NCBI GenBank assembly: GCA_963971405.1
Contig: OZ020486.1
Span: forward strand, 29,287,419 to 29,351,418
Direction: 5' to 3'
Length of the DNA: 64,000 bases
Origin: Psococerastis gibbosa
Lineage: Eukaryota; Arthropoda; Insecta; Psocodea; Psocidae
Shown here: piece after piece, positions 34,110 to 46,300 of the stretch
How the letters are laid out: each line of letters opens with the position of its first letter
How positions within the stretch are numbered: position 1 is the first letter of the stretch
Notes under the pieces: model-generated
What the model was told of the DNA's origin: nothing
Databases searched by the model: none
What the model saw: the letters and a program-made list of their open reading frames with translations, nothing else
Translations under genes and position numbers: made by a program

Positions 34110-34586
34110 GTGCTTTTGGCATATCTGGGTAGGATTAGTTTGGAGTTGGCCTCTTGGATTGGAGATAGGGTCGATAAGAATGTGTCATTTTATTCTGTGG
34201 ACTCGTTGGGTAAGCAACTGATTAATTGTAAACCTAAATTGGAGAAAGGGAGGAAATCAGGGGTTTATCAACTAGACTGTAATGATTGTGGTTGCTTATA
34301 TATTGGACAAACTGGGAGAGGGTTTAAAGAAAGAATAGCGGAGCATAGACGGGTGGTAGGAAAACCCGACACTCAGTCCGCCTTTGCCCAACATATAAAC
34401 ACCCACAACCATGCCTGTGATTTCGATAATTTTAAGATCTTACATGTAGCCAACAAGGGAAAACTTCTCGATAATTTAGAAACCATTGAGATTAGGGAAG
34501 CTATGGTTAAAAACAAATCGTTACTTAATGACATAACCTTTTTAAGTAGTTCCCCCTTGTTGGCGCTTCCATTGGTTAATGTTTAA
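34110..34586 (+). pseudogene. Penelope-like element, GIY-YIG endonuclease end
   Basis: The 158-codon frame encodes the C-terminal endonuclease domain of a Penelope-like retroelement polyprotein. From about residue 8 it follows the family: SFYSVDSLGKQL, then KSGVYQLDCNDCGCLYIGQT. GVY (51-53) and YIG (64-66) form the GIY-YIG pair, with Arg75 and His79 in the following helix. Cys57/Cys60 with downstream histidines resemble the PLE zinc motif. The likely catalytic Glu lies in LETIEI near 124-127. The domain is free of stops up to the natural end at TAA. The reverse transcriptase that should precede it is missing, so the element is 5'-truncated, and the ATG at 34110 is not the native start. In complete elements this domain nicks DNA to prime reverse transcription. 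Confidence 0.85.
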
Positions 34587-34770
34587 TTGTTCTATTTAAA
34601 TTGTTTACTTTATGCGATGCTGTGTGTTATCCTGACAATGAGTTTTATTTTGTTTTAGCTTGCATACCTTTTGTTTTATCTGTTTTCAATCGCACTTGAC
34701 GATGGCGTGAGCCGAAACCGGTTGTGAATTTTTAATTTAATTTAATTACGTAAAACTATGCAAAGTTAAT
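34587..34770 (+). mobile_element. Penelope-like element 3' flank with hammerhead-like motif
   Basis: The sequence after the ORF includes, at 34693-34726, CAC, TTGACGA, TGGC-GTGA-GCC, GAAA, the palindrome ACCGGT, T and GTG. This order is that of a minimal type I hammerhead ribozyme: CAC/GTG stem I, CUGANGA core box, stem II with a tetraloop, GAAA, very short stem III and a T at the cleavage position. The first core base is T instead of C and stem II has an unpaired T, so activity is doubtful. A (TTTAA)n stretch follows. Hammerheads are known from Penelope-like elements. Confidence 0.5.
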
Positions 34771-36865
34771 TTTAACAATGAGGAACTGCCTTCTAAAGAG
34801 TGAACCCGTTAATAACACAGCTAGCCTACACCTCATTTCTTACAAGACCGGAGTCATGCCACACCTGTAGACAAACTCAAGAAAACCAATCTAAACCACA
34901 ACTACCAATAGTAACCAAATAAGCAATCACTTCCGCACGGTACACACACACACCGACCGGCGCAAATACTCGAAAGAGTCCCGCGCCTTAAAATTTAAAA
35001 AAAAAAACTCATTAACGATTTGAGTCTTGAGACCAGTTCAATCCGAAGAGAACTTTTTTAATGTAATGCTGTCAAATTACGTTTCCAATTACTTTTAAGT
35101 TAGCGTGGTCAGAAGGTTGATTAACTGCTAAACAGGAATGCTGATAGTTTGATGAATAATAAAAATAATAAGAATGTACTATTTTTATGTTCTCTGTCGT
35201 CTTATTATACTAACTTTATGTGCCCCAAAGAATGAAGTTTTTCGATTTTGTTGCGAAGTAGTAAAGTTCACATTAAAGTTCAGAAACCGAAATCGAATGC
35301 CGAGAAAGTTTCCTCCATATCTTCACCCCTAAAAAATGTTTTGAACTACGTTATAAACATCCCGGTTTTGTAAAAAAAAAAAAAAAAAAAAAAACATACA
35401 AATGCAATAAATTTAATGCGATACACGTAACAATGGTCTCCCTAAACGTCTGTAAAATTATGCAATCAAGTAATGGACAAGAAAGTATAAAGTAAAATCG
35501 TTAAAATATCGTCAAAATCAGGTAGTTGTGTCATTGTGCTAGTGCCTCAGTGACAGTGTAGAAAGATTTTTCTAGGAGATGGTCTTTAAGCAATAGTGCT
35601 CTCAGTTCACCCGGGAGTTTTCTTAGGCAGTCGCTCACTTGACAGTGCGTCCCCCCCCCCCACCTGAGGCTTTAAGATATCCATGTGACAGTGAGCTCCA
35701 GTCTGGTTTCAAAATGGTTCCAGAATACAAGAATGGCTGATTCCAAGTGGAAACTATCGGAAAACTGACGCCACGAACAAAGTCAACACTTTAAAATAAA
35801 CAACAATGGAAAATCTAAACAAGAAATGGTAGGAAACCACGTGAAAAGATAAAAAGTGCCAAGTAAATGGTAGGAAACCAGGTCAGTTTCCTCATTTCCG
35901 CAGCTCGAGGGGAGGGGATGTTAATGCTCCGGTTATGGGACTTGTCCCAGCAGTAGACACGGAAGTGACACACCGGATGCAATGCGGGACAATGCCCTAA
36001 CTGGAGAGGCTACTTTTTTATCTAACTTCGAAGAAGCCTCCTGCTTCACAACAATTATTAGAAGAGCCAGGGCTGTTTTGTGAAACCACATTACATGAGA
36101 AAATACAGCTAACGCACATTCTACATAAAACAATGTACACATAAATAAATTCTCCACTTTTTGGCGTTATATCGACGATCTTGTGATTATTTCGTCAATT
36201 GTAACAAGCAAATATCTATATCAGCGAACGCTCTCCACATGATCAGGAAAACTTATATATCTAGACAGTTTCCAAATGGAGACTCGTTCCCGGGAACGAA
36301 TGTGTTCTGTCCTCCTGTTTACCTCCTCGAGGGAGGGAGATTTTTTATTCGCCCCTTTTATTGTCATGCAAAAGTCGGCACATCGCATTATTCAATGTAA
36401 GGTTTGAGTATTCTTACCGAAAGAAGTTGGATATTTGTAACGAAAGTGAGCAGTGAATATTACATCAGAGTCTATATAGCCTTCTCGTACTTTTGATTCT
36501 TTCTTATCATCACCACTGTCTCTTTCAAATCTTCCTCGTTAACTAGCTGAGTGATATTCTATTTTAGTTAATGGTTTCAAGAATATCCTCTGAAACGCTG
36601 GAAGGATGAGTTGGAAACATGGGAGTCCGTAGATGGTGGAGCGTTGTGCAACACCGAGATGACTGGAGGAGTGTTGTCACGCAGGCCAAAGCTCATCAAG
36701 GGCTGTAGAGCCAGAAGAAGGAGAAGTTTCAAAAATATGAAAAACCCCCAATCCGTATTAATTTGTTTGTAACTACCCACTTATCAAGATCACCACTTGG
36801 AAAACGCGAAGCACACTGTTTATTAGATTTAATAAATACACAAGTTATGGGCGCCGTACTCATTA

Positions 36866-37004
36866 GGCGGGGATTCCACCAACGTCAACAGTGATAGTAA
36901 ATGTAGTTTTGACGTGGTAGCAGACATTAAAGACAGTCTAAAAATGTCTGCTACCACGTCAAAACCACATTTACTATTACTATTACGTTGGTGGAATCCC
37001 CACC
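36866..37004. mobile_element. Short foldback MITE (family B), 139 bp
   Basis: GGCGGGGATTCCACCAACGT and inverse GTTGGTGGAATCCCCACC are flanked by TTA at 36863-36865 and 37005-37007. GACGTGGTAGCAGACATT and its inverse lie on each side of a 15-bp centre. The arms are close to perfect, so it is probably young. Confidence 0.8.
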
Positions 37005-37087
37005 TTACGAGGAAGGTGGGGATTCTCAGTAAAAATAGGAATTAGAAATAAATAGTGAACAAAGAAACCAAAATATGTCCGTTGTCT

Positions 37088-37942
37088 TTATTTGCTTTCC
37101 AATTTATACGTAGTATAAGGAAAGCTTTGTGATGGTCGAAATTTTCGATTCCGAGATTTCAACGGATTTACACGTTTTGAGGTCCCAGGAACCCAAAAAA
37201 GTGGTTTTTACAAAATGTCTGTCTGTCGGTCTGTCTGTCTGTTCGTCGATTTCCGGGCAAACTACTCAGTGGATTTGAGTGAAATTCGGCATGTAGGTTC
37301 ACAAAAATCATACCTCGGGACAATTTTTTTTATTTAGGGCTAACTCAATTTGGGGGGTTTTATTTTCAAAAAACTCCAAAAAAACGTCTAAAAAAATTAT
37401 TTCTCAAAAACGGCTCCAACGATTTCTTTTAAATTCTCGTAGATTGTATTCGTTATTAATGTTGACAAAATGCGGGGGGTCGCTTGCCCCTTGATAGTTT
37501 GCTTCTGGGGGTAAAAAAATAAAAATAACTAAATTTTAATGAAAAAATGACTAAAAAATGCGAAACCTTTCTATCGATGATTTCTACCTTCAAGCATGTT
37601 TTAGGTGTTAAATTGAGTAACGAAACCGGATAGGTTGCTTTCCCAAAAAAATATTTGGTTTTGCCCAAAAAATTATTTTTTGAAAAAAATGATAGAAAAT
37701 TCGCGCTCAAATGCATTGCATGCCCTGCCATTATTGCTGTGTGGTAATTAATGTGTTTGTTTGACCTATCGAGAATTTACCTCACTTCCAGTGACGTCAG
37801 GTGGACAACCGCCCCCCCCCCCCCGAGATATCGGAAATTTAACCATAGGAAAAATATTTGCCATAAAATTACTAATTTTCTCTATCTAATAATTTTGATA
37901 AATTGGAAAGCATGTTCGAGTGAACTCGGACCGGTTCTTTAA
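37088..37942 (+). mobile_element. Family F element, full-length copy 3
   Basis: It has the same ends as 11766-12610, with the GTCTGTCTG run, GGCATGTAGGTTCACAAAAA, GGTCGCTTGCCCCTTGATAG and a C tract at about 37812. The left end retains the hairpin GGAAAGCTTTG region that is missing from copy 1. The frames at 37456-37731 and 37751-37942 belong to the repeat. Confidence 0.75.
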
Positions 37943-38082
37943 TTTCATTTCATATGTCTATTTTCACTGAGTTTTTCTGATTTCCCATATGATATTGAAC
38001 ACCCGCCTAATAACAGGACAGTAAAGTAAATAAGTACTCATCTGTAAAAATAAAATCATGCATTGGAATGAACCAAGTACCA

Positions 38083-38095
38083 ATTTTATTTATTT
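38083..38095 (-). promoter_or_regulatory. Possible polyadenylation signals of Mic60
   Basis: Two overlapping AATAAA hexamers on the - strand lie about 320 bp after the Mic60 stop codon. They are the first clear signals in that direction. Assignment is by position only. Confidence 0.4.
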
Positions 38096-38412
38096 CCATT
38101 CCCGGTCAGACCTTATACACTACTATAGTAGTCTAGACGGTATAAGAAATCAGCATCAACGTTATGACTGTGAAGTGTATAACTTTGCTTTGGCGATCCA
38201 ACAGCAGCTTTTTAGATAATATTTTTTTCTTTTTGTATTGAAATTAAGTATTGCTCCCGAATTTTTAATAATAACCAATTGACGCCAGATGCGAATTTGA
38301 AATTAAAAATAAATATATAAATTATAATTAATTAACTTAATGTATTCATCATTCAAAAACGTACAATACATACAATTAACAATAAATAATCTCGACCTTT
38401 CTTCGTCAAATT

Positions 38413-38590
38413 TTACAAATAAATCATGCCATTGGCAGCAGCATGAGCCATGAGTGTATTTACAATAAGCTGTGTTTCTAAATATATTTTAGCTTCATCT
38501 ATCCATTCACTAGCTACTGCTTTCGGTGCTCCACGAAGAAGGTTCATGTACCTCAAACTCATTGTCAAGTCACCCCGATCGACCCAGTAT
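38413..38590 (-). CDS. Mic60: Mic60 last coding exon
   Basis: The acceptor TTTATTGCAG sits at 38591-38600 and the stop TAA is read at 38413-38415. The exon reads YWVDRGDLTMSLRYMNLLRG, then AVASEWIDEAKIYLETQLIV and ends HAAANGMIYL. This matches the extreme C-terminus of animal mitofilins, where the W-x-x-E-A-x-x-x-L-E-T block is almost invariant. The apparent ATG at 38605 belongs to intron sequence. Confidence 0.93.
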
Positions 38591-40314
38591 CTGCAATAAA
38601 GAGCCACGTGTCAACGGAATTACCAATCAGTATTATCAACAGTGGCAGCGGGGTCATACTTGATACATTTTCTAGTCATGCTTCTGAGGACATTTAAAGT
38701 AGACGTTCCCGGGCCACCCTAGATAATTGTAAGAGTTAGCTTGATAGCCCGTTGGCTCAACATTTTCGGATAAGGTAAGTTGCGCCATAACCTTTAAGTT
38801 TCTCTCATTAAATCGAACATTCAGCCAGGGAGATGAAAGTACTCAGTAAATCAATGTAATTTAAGGTGGAAACTAATGATAGGGCCATAGACAATAGGCA
38901 TGAGCCTCTGATCACACTGGCCAATACAATGTCAACACTCGCGGTTTTACTTATGTTATGTCTTGCCTCCCGAACTTTGCTTTGGCTGTACAATATTTTA
39001 TAGTGTGGAGCCAATGTTTAGCCAGAGACTAATAATATCTATTGTACTATATTTCCATTGAGTTAAAAATTGCTATGGGCGTGACTATGAATAACCCCTG
39101 ATTTTTTGTAGGACCCAGACTCATCACCTGTTCTTAAAAAGTCATCTTTGTATCGTTTCCAATGGGAATAGATAACTTAAATAGCAAAGCGATGGAACAC
39201 GCAAGCAGAAATCGTGTAATTTTCAAATCCTTTGCACCGAACTATGTTACTGATTATAATTTTGCTGTCTGGCCCAAGCGCCTCAACTTTAGATCAGGAG
39301 GCTGAGTCTTTAGCATCAAAGTTTAAGCCCAAACCATACACCGGACTACGCTCATATTGCTCTCTGAATTTCATTTTCGAAAATAAAAGTAAAATACCCA
39401 GACATGTATTTTCATTTCCGAATAAACCAGCAAAAAATTATTTTTGAGAGATAAAATTTTTTGGGACTGCACCAACTTCAATGACCCCGGGTCGTACAAG
39501 GTCAATGATATAAAAAGGGCTTCCAAACTCAAGAGTTTGAGACTGACCAACTGACTGAGTAAACTAACATTGGCAGAGTACATATTGATTAAAAATCAAC
39601 AATTCTCTTTTATAAAATTTTCCAAAAATTGTTGAGGGACCCGAAAAGTGTCATCAAGTCTTCCCAAAAACTGCTTCTTCACACCTGCTGCCCGATCATG
39701 GCGATTTTAATACCGGGGGTAATATAATACCTACCATGTCACGTAATGGTATTAATTCAATTGTTTACAATAAATGAATATTTTTTTAATTTTTTATGTT
39801 GGTAATCATCGCAAGAGTGCTAAGCGCAAAAAATTCATATTGTGCCTATTTAAACAATTCAATGATCTTCGGCTACACTTTTGGTAAGTATCTTAACTTT
39901 TTCTGTCTTAAATTTATTATATATATATATTATATTATATATATATATATATTATATTTATATTTACAAATTATTTATAATTCTTATATATTTATAATAT
40001 ATATTATATATTTCAAAATTAAAACTTGTTCATTTTTTAATGTTTATTTCTAGGGCGATATGTTTACATTTTGCCATTTATATTTATCATTGCTACGACA
40101 ACGTCGCGTCAGTTCAGTTCTTTAGTATTGCCAGCATCACCATTATGTGATCAAAATTATGAAATTTACTGTTAATTTATTTTAAACAATTGAATTAATA
40201 CCATCATATGACACGGTATTATATTACCGCTGGTAATAAAATCGCCATGATCGGCCCGTTGAAACACCTACATAGTTAAGTCCCGTGCAAGACCGAAGAC
40301 AGAGTTACCACCCA

Positions 40315-40345
<31 letters not shown>

Positions 40346-43300
40346 TACTAATAATCATATATTAAGCATAATTTTAAGCGAATTTAAGAGACCTCTATAA
40401 TATGAGATCACAATGGATACAGCTGTTTACTAAGGGAATTAAGTGTCCTTTTTAAATAGCCTCCGAATCGGAATTCGATATTTTCCTTACCTTTTCATTC
40501 CCCTTATTCCGCTTTCTCTCGGTTTAAAGTGATTGAGCTCTTTCTGTATATTCATCCGCCTTCTTCATCATTTTGAAAAGCGCCGTTTTAGTTTTTCGAT
40601 TTCCCTACATTTTCCCTCTCTCAACATGAATAACGATGCATTTAAATTGTCACTAAAACTTAACTCAATAGTTTATTTAGTCAAGTAAAAAGTTTTTACT
40701 GCATTTTATTTTGGAGATATTGTTTTTGTATTATTTTTGAAACGGAATTTCTAAATTGAATTGGCTTAGGCTACGTTTTTTTTATTACCAAAATTGTTTT
40801 ACATAGTTGACAACATCGGGCTCAAAATAAAATATGGAAAGGTGGCCACAGATGTTCCGATCTAGTTAATTAAGTTATAATATGGTAGCAGACATCATTA
40901 ATAAGTCGCTACCAAATTATAACTTAATTTATAATAGATAAGTTAAGTATCTACATAAAAGTCTCCTTAAAACAAAACAAATAAAAAATCTCAAATCACA
41001 GATAATGAAGTAAATTCGCCGGTGGAATGGCCGCCAAAGTAAGAAATATGATTTAAAAAATTATCATATTTGGCAAAAATGATATAGTAGAATACGCGCC
41101 TACGTTTATAGAAAGAAAAATATAAAATATAAATAAATAAAATATAAAAAAGGATCATCCACAAAATGTTCTTTTTTTACGGTACAGTATTGTTCGCTAT
41201 CACGTTCCCTCACGACCCTTCTTCAACATATTATTATTTTTTTATAACGGAATTCACGAGTATTGCACTGCACGCGAGTAAACATTAGGCAAAAGAATAA
41301 GATTTTAATAAGAACTTACCGTGCTCTCTGAAGAAGTTCAAAAGTATTTAGCTTCGCTACGTCGACTGCTTCGTCTTTAAGCTCTTTGATAGGAATTGCG
41401 GAAGGTGATGTGAAGAGGAGTGTGCTCTGCAGGTAGCTGAGCAAGTACCGGAGAAGGGATCCACCTTCCTCAGGAACGAGAGCGACACGCCGGGCAACTT
41501 GCTCCACCCTGAGGAACCTCTCTCTCAGAGCTGTTTCCGGGTAGACACCACGCGACCGCGCCTGAGCGGGCACTGCGGTCAACACGGTAGACACCAACGG
41601 ATCGTTTCCACCTGAAACAAGCGGAAGCCGTTGCTCAATCATAGTAACAAGACAGATACAAAAGAAATGTCTGTGCTTCAACGAATTCAAAATCGCTCCA
41701 GTGAATGCACAGTTACAGTATAAATTATAAATGAATAAGGACTTTTTATTGTTCCTATTACTAAGTTATAGGGCTATAAAGCCCTCTCTTACACTCAACT
41801 AGGAAGGTCCGGGACCGCCTGATTTACATGCCCTCCGAAGCATGGCCAGAAAATGTAGCCAGTGTGGGACTCGAACCAACATCCTTTCGGGTGAAAGTCA
41901 GAGTCCGTACTACTACTCTACATGTTTTGACAGGAGTGTGTCAGGAGTAGTTCAAAAGCCCTCTCATTACTTTAATTTGTAGTAAATTAACCGACTATAT
42001 TTACTCATTATATGAATTAAAAAGAAAAAAGTGGTCTTTGTTAACATTTTCATATTGCTAATAATTCAGTTCTGTAAATTAAATAAGAATGCCCTGGTTG
42101 AAGAAAGGCATGAAGGATAGTTAATGAGTTTACTTTTCAGTGGGTAATTAATTCTAACAACTACCTTTTTCTCTTAGACTATGTGGCATCAGAAAATCAT
42201 AATTAATTTACGCTTAATTTAATTTTAAGAAGGTAATATGAACTATACAGCCAGTAATTACAATAATTTTAAAAAGTTAAATAAATAAATACGGCGAAAG
42301 CAAATATGGCAAAACCTTCAATAAGTAAATAGTGAAATGAATGTTAAAAGGTTGATTTTTCACAAAAGAACTAGAAAATGAATGCCACATTTTTTTTTTG
42401 TAAAGGTAGCGGAAGACTATGAAATCGATGGAGAATTTTACGCTCGACGGCCTTTCTTATTAAGTAAAATGTCATTTACAGCATGGAAAAATGGTAGGTA
42501 TGATATTTGACCTAAAAAAAAACATAAGCATATTAATTACAATACTAACGAATGTGACTCCTGATGACATGACTTTGAAGCCAATTTATATTTATATGCC
42601 AATAAAGGACCGGTACGTTAGAACCTGTACATGATTTCCTATTTGTCAATTAGTTTAGGTACCGTAATAGTTCCATGGTAAATATGCCGCTTGTTAAATA
42701 TCGGCTGCCTATAAATTTTCCCTATCTGAAAGCACTGGATTGATCGATTGGACTATGGTATAGTATAGAATTGGCAGGCATAATATAATACCACAGAATA
42801 ATAATGGTATGCTATGCAAAAAATGAAAAAATTAGCCCCGAACAATATTTTTGTGAACCTACAATTTCATCAAATCCTATAGCAGTTTGGCCCCAAATCG
42901 AGTTACAGACAGACAGACATTTCATAAAAACTACTTGTTTGGGTAAATCAATTGGAATTTCGAAATTGATCATTCCGACCATGACAAAGCTTTCTTTATA
43001 CTAATGGATAAATAGGACAGCAAAAAATCCAGCCGTTCCGTTTCATTTAATAATAAATCCTTAATTTACGGGAGAAGGGAATTAATAATTTGTGAAGTGA
43101 AGAATAGTTAATGTTTTTTTTCTCGCATTGCAGTATCAGTCAATGTAGCCGCCGGCAACTGGAATTTGTATTTGTAACAGAGTTCACGTCACAAGGATTT
43201 TATATTTTGGTTAATTCTATTGATTGGATACCTTGATTGGGCAACAATAAACATAAAAATTTTCACTCTTTCGCTGATCAATTTGATTCAGTAGGTAATA

Positions 43301-46300
43301 ACAACAATAATGAACTGAAACATTTTATAATGAATGAGTGTTGACTATAACAGTCAGACAAAAGTCAAACTCACAAGTACCCTTTCTCTTTTATGGGGAC
43401 TCTGGGGAGACTATATGTAACATAAAAATGAACCGTACTGTACGTGCAATGAAATGAATTACCGTAAATTAACATTCTTAAAATAACTTATTTTTGTGAG
43501 AAGTTTTTTAGAAGGAAGGAACATCAATTTTACAACAATCAAACGAAGAATTTATGAATGTTGACATTAAAATCTGTAACTACTACCCGACCACGACAGG
43601 ATGATACTTTCGAATAAACTCGGTGTTCGCTTTACAAGGAAGGAACGTCAATTTTACAATAATCAAACGAAGAATTTTTAAATGTTGACATTAAAATCTG
43701 AGTTGAGGTAAATTCAAGTTAGGTCAGACCAACACATTACCACACAGTAATAATGGTAGGGCACGCAATGCATTTGACCCTGAATTTTCTATCATTTAAA
43801 AAAACAAAAACAAAAAAATCCACAAAACAAAAAAGTTTTTCCTTACTCAATTTAACACCTAAAACATGCCTGAAGGTAGAAAACACCGATCGAAAGATTT
43901 CGCAAAAAAAATATTTTTTACTCATTTTTCATTAAAATGTAGTTATTTTTATTTTTTTTTACCCCCAGAAGCAAACTATCAAGGGGCAAGCGACCCCGCC
44001 ATTTCATTAACATTAATAACGACTACAATTTATGGGAATTTAAAAGAAATCGTTGGAGCCGTTTTTGAGAAATAATTTTTTTAGCAGTTTTTTTTGGAGT
44101 TTTTTGAGAATAAAACCTCCCTAAATTGAGTTGGCCCAAAATAAAAAAAATTGTCTCGAGGATTTTTGTGAGCCTACATGCCAAATTTCATCTAAATCGA
44201 TCGAGTGATTTGCCCGGAAATCGATAAACAGACAGACAAACAGACAGAGCTACAGACAGACATTTCGTAAAAACCACCTTTTTGGGTTCCTGGGACCTCA
44301 AAACGTGTAAATCCGTTGAAATCTCGGAATCGAAAATTTCGACCATCACAAAGCTTTCCTTATACTACGTATAAATTGGAAAGCAATGAATATGGTCGGG
44401 TAGTACAATATTTTAACTTAGTTACTGTATATACTTGACTATTTGAATTCACGAAGTAGTTACCACGGAGACAGACTGCACGTAGCCTACATTATTATAA
44501 TTATTTGATGAACTTAGGTACCTTGCCCTGCCCCATCGGTTTTTCGGACATAATTGGTATTGTTTCCGTATGGATTTTGGCCGTTGTTAGACTGGTGTAC
44601 GCCCTTGATGTCAACCAACACCGACTACAAGTGACTATGAGACATGCTTACAATCGACAATGTAACCGGGCGTTCATACGGGAACTAGCCATGCATAGCC
44701 TACATGCATTAGTAAAGGTCTATTTATAAAATTGAATTTTAGTTTTTATTAGCTTCATAAGTTATATGCTTGAATGAGGACCACGAATCATGCATAAACA
44801 AAGGAACCACCCTTATAGATACATGTTTAAGGATGCTGTAACAGAAGAGTGCTATGCAAATTCTTATGTAGACCGGGTACTTGATTCAAATAAAATAAAG
44901 CTGCGTTATCGTATAAATAAACAATAACCGGTTTTAACTGGGAGCCTTATCTAAAAATTTATGGCGAGGTAGAGTAAGCACTTCCCAGCATGGGTCGCTA
45001 TCCACGAGGTAGATATATTATATCCCTCACCGAGTTTGCTTCATACAGAGATCATCTATTTTTTCGCCAAGTTTGTTTTAGCGAAAGAGTAATACATGCA
45101 TGATTTTTTTTAACATCACCTAGTTTAAGGCAGAGATTTCTTTTTAAAGAAAAGAGGACCTACTCATTTTGAAAAAAAATTAATTAATTTCTCGTTTCAC
45201 AGTCACAAAGAAATGAAAATGGTGTTCGAAGCATGGCCAACAATATTTTAATAGAGAATATGTAAAATTACCCCAGAACCTTTTAATCCTCGTGAATTTT
45301 TCATTTTGGCCATTTTCATACCTTTGTGGCTGTGGAAGGAGGAATTAATTAATTTCGTAGAATTGACTCAGCCATTCTTTGTCTACAAAATATATCGAGA
45401 TCATTGCCAAAAGTCAAACATACTCTAAAAAAAGTGTGAACCCGCAACTTTGTACATTGTTAACTTCAGAGCAGACAATGTATACTCACCAACAGCGCCG
45501 GAAACGGCAGAAATTTCTTTGTTCAGAGGACGCAGCTCTTGGGACCAGTGACTTCCCGGAGCCCCAGATCTTAAGGCCCTGAATAAAGACTGACAGGCGC
45601 TGAATAATACGTGAGCTTGATGGGCCTTTCTGTCAGCTTCCACTCGCTCTAAAACAAGAGAAATTAAAACATCAGGCGCGCATATCCATATGCTAAGTAC
45701 CTATAAAAAAAATGTGTAACAATGTTTTTTTTTAAGTTGGTAACAACTTCTTCAGGTTTTGTGCATAAAAACACCTTGTTTGAAAACGAAATTGTTTTTT
45801 CCGATCTTAAGGAATCAATTCCTCAAATACCAGCTAAAAATTTGTAATATAATAGATAGCCTGATACAATAGTCATGTACGAGCATAAAGACCCTAACGA
45901 ACGAACTAGAATGCATATACTGTTATCCAACAAACTGTCTAAAAATTAAATGCGGAGCACAATTTTCCTACTGCGATGTTTCACCTTGTTGTCCACAGGA
46001 TTGTAACGTATGGAACGCTAGGAATCACATTACTTACGTTTGAAACAAGTATAATTATATTCTGATGACAGAATCCCATAGTCTTTCACCAATGTAAATT
46101 AGGTAACTAACTTCTCAATATTATTTTCTAAGTGTAGTGTTATAAAATTATTTAAGTCTAACAATCCAACATCACAACATACATAATCCACTGGGCATCC
46201 AATTCTACATTCGCATTATTTGGATTATTAGCTATATACTCCTGACGTACTCCTGTCAAGACATGTAGAGTAGTGGTACAGGCTCCGACTTTCACCCGAA

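Larger units (their letters stand above)
4386..38412. other. Intergenic region filled with repeats
   Basis: No host coding exon was recognised over these 34 kb between the Ly6-type stop and the Mic60 stop. The stretch holds the repeats listed separately. Between them lies AT-rich sequence with only short chance reading frames and homopolymer or AT microsatellites (for example 6500-6560 and a poly-A run near 35371-35393). Stretches where I see nothing definable include 7120-8500, 9300-10090, 18100-19080, 26160-27100, 31200-32130 and 34800-36860. Confidence 0.5.
38591..41319 (-). other. Mic60 intron (last), 2.7 kb
   Basis: The donor GTAAGT is at 41319 and the acceptor CAG ends at 38591. The intron contains a degraded SINE (38640-38772), a large foldback with an AT-microsatellite core (39692-40254), a poly-T tract near 40317-40340 and a partial family B MITE (40869-41035). 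Between them I see only AT-rich sequence. The frames at 38808-39014 and 39232-39447 look like chance. Confidence 0.6.
41612..45489 (-). other. Mic60 intron, 3.9 kb
   Basis: It holds a SINE (41741-41947), a family F fragment (42815-43024), a short direct duplication (43512-43578 and 43637-43701), a family F copy (43703-44389) and a family H foldback (45126-45402). No exon was recognised. The frame at 44505-44729 shows no known motif. Confidence 0.6.

Noticed and set aside
39796..40053. 85-codon frame rich in Tyr/Ile
   Set aside because: It translates a TA microsatellite.
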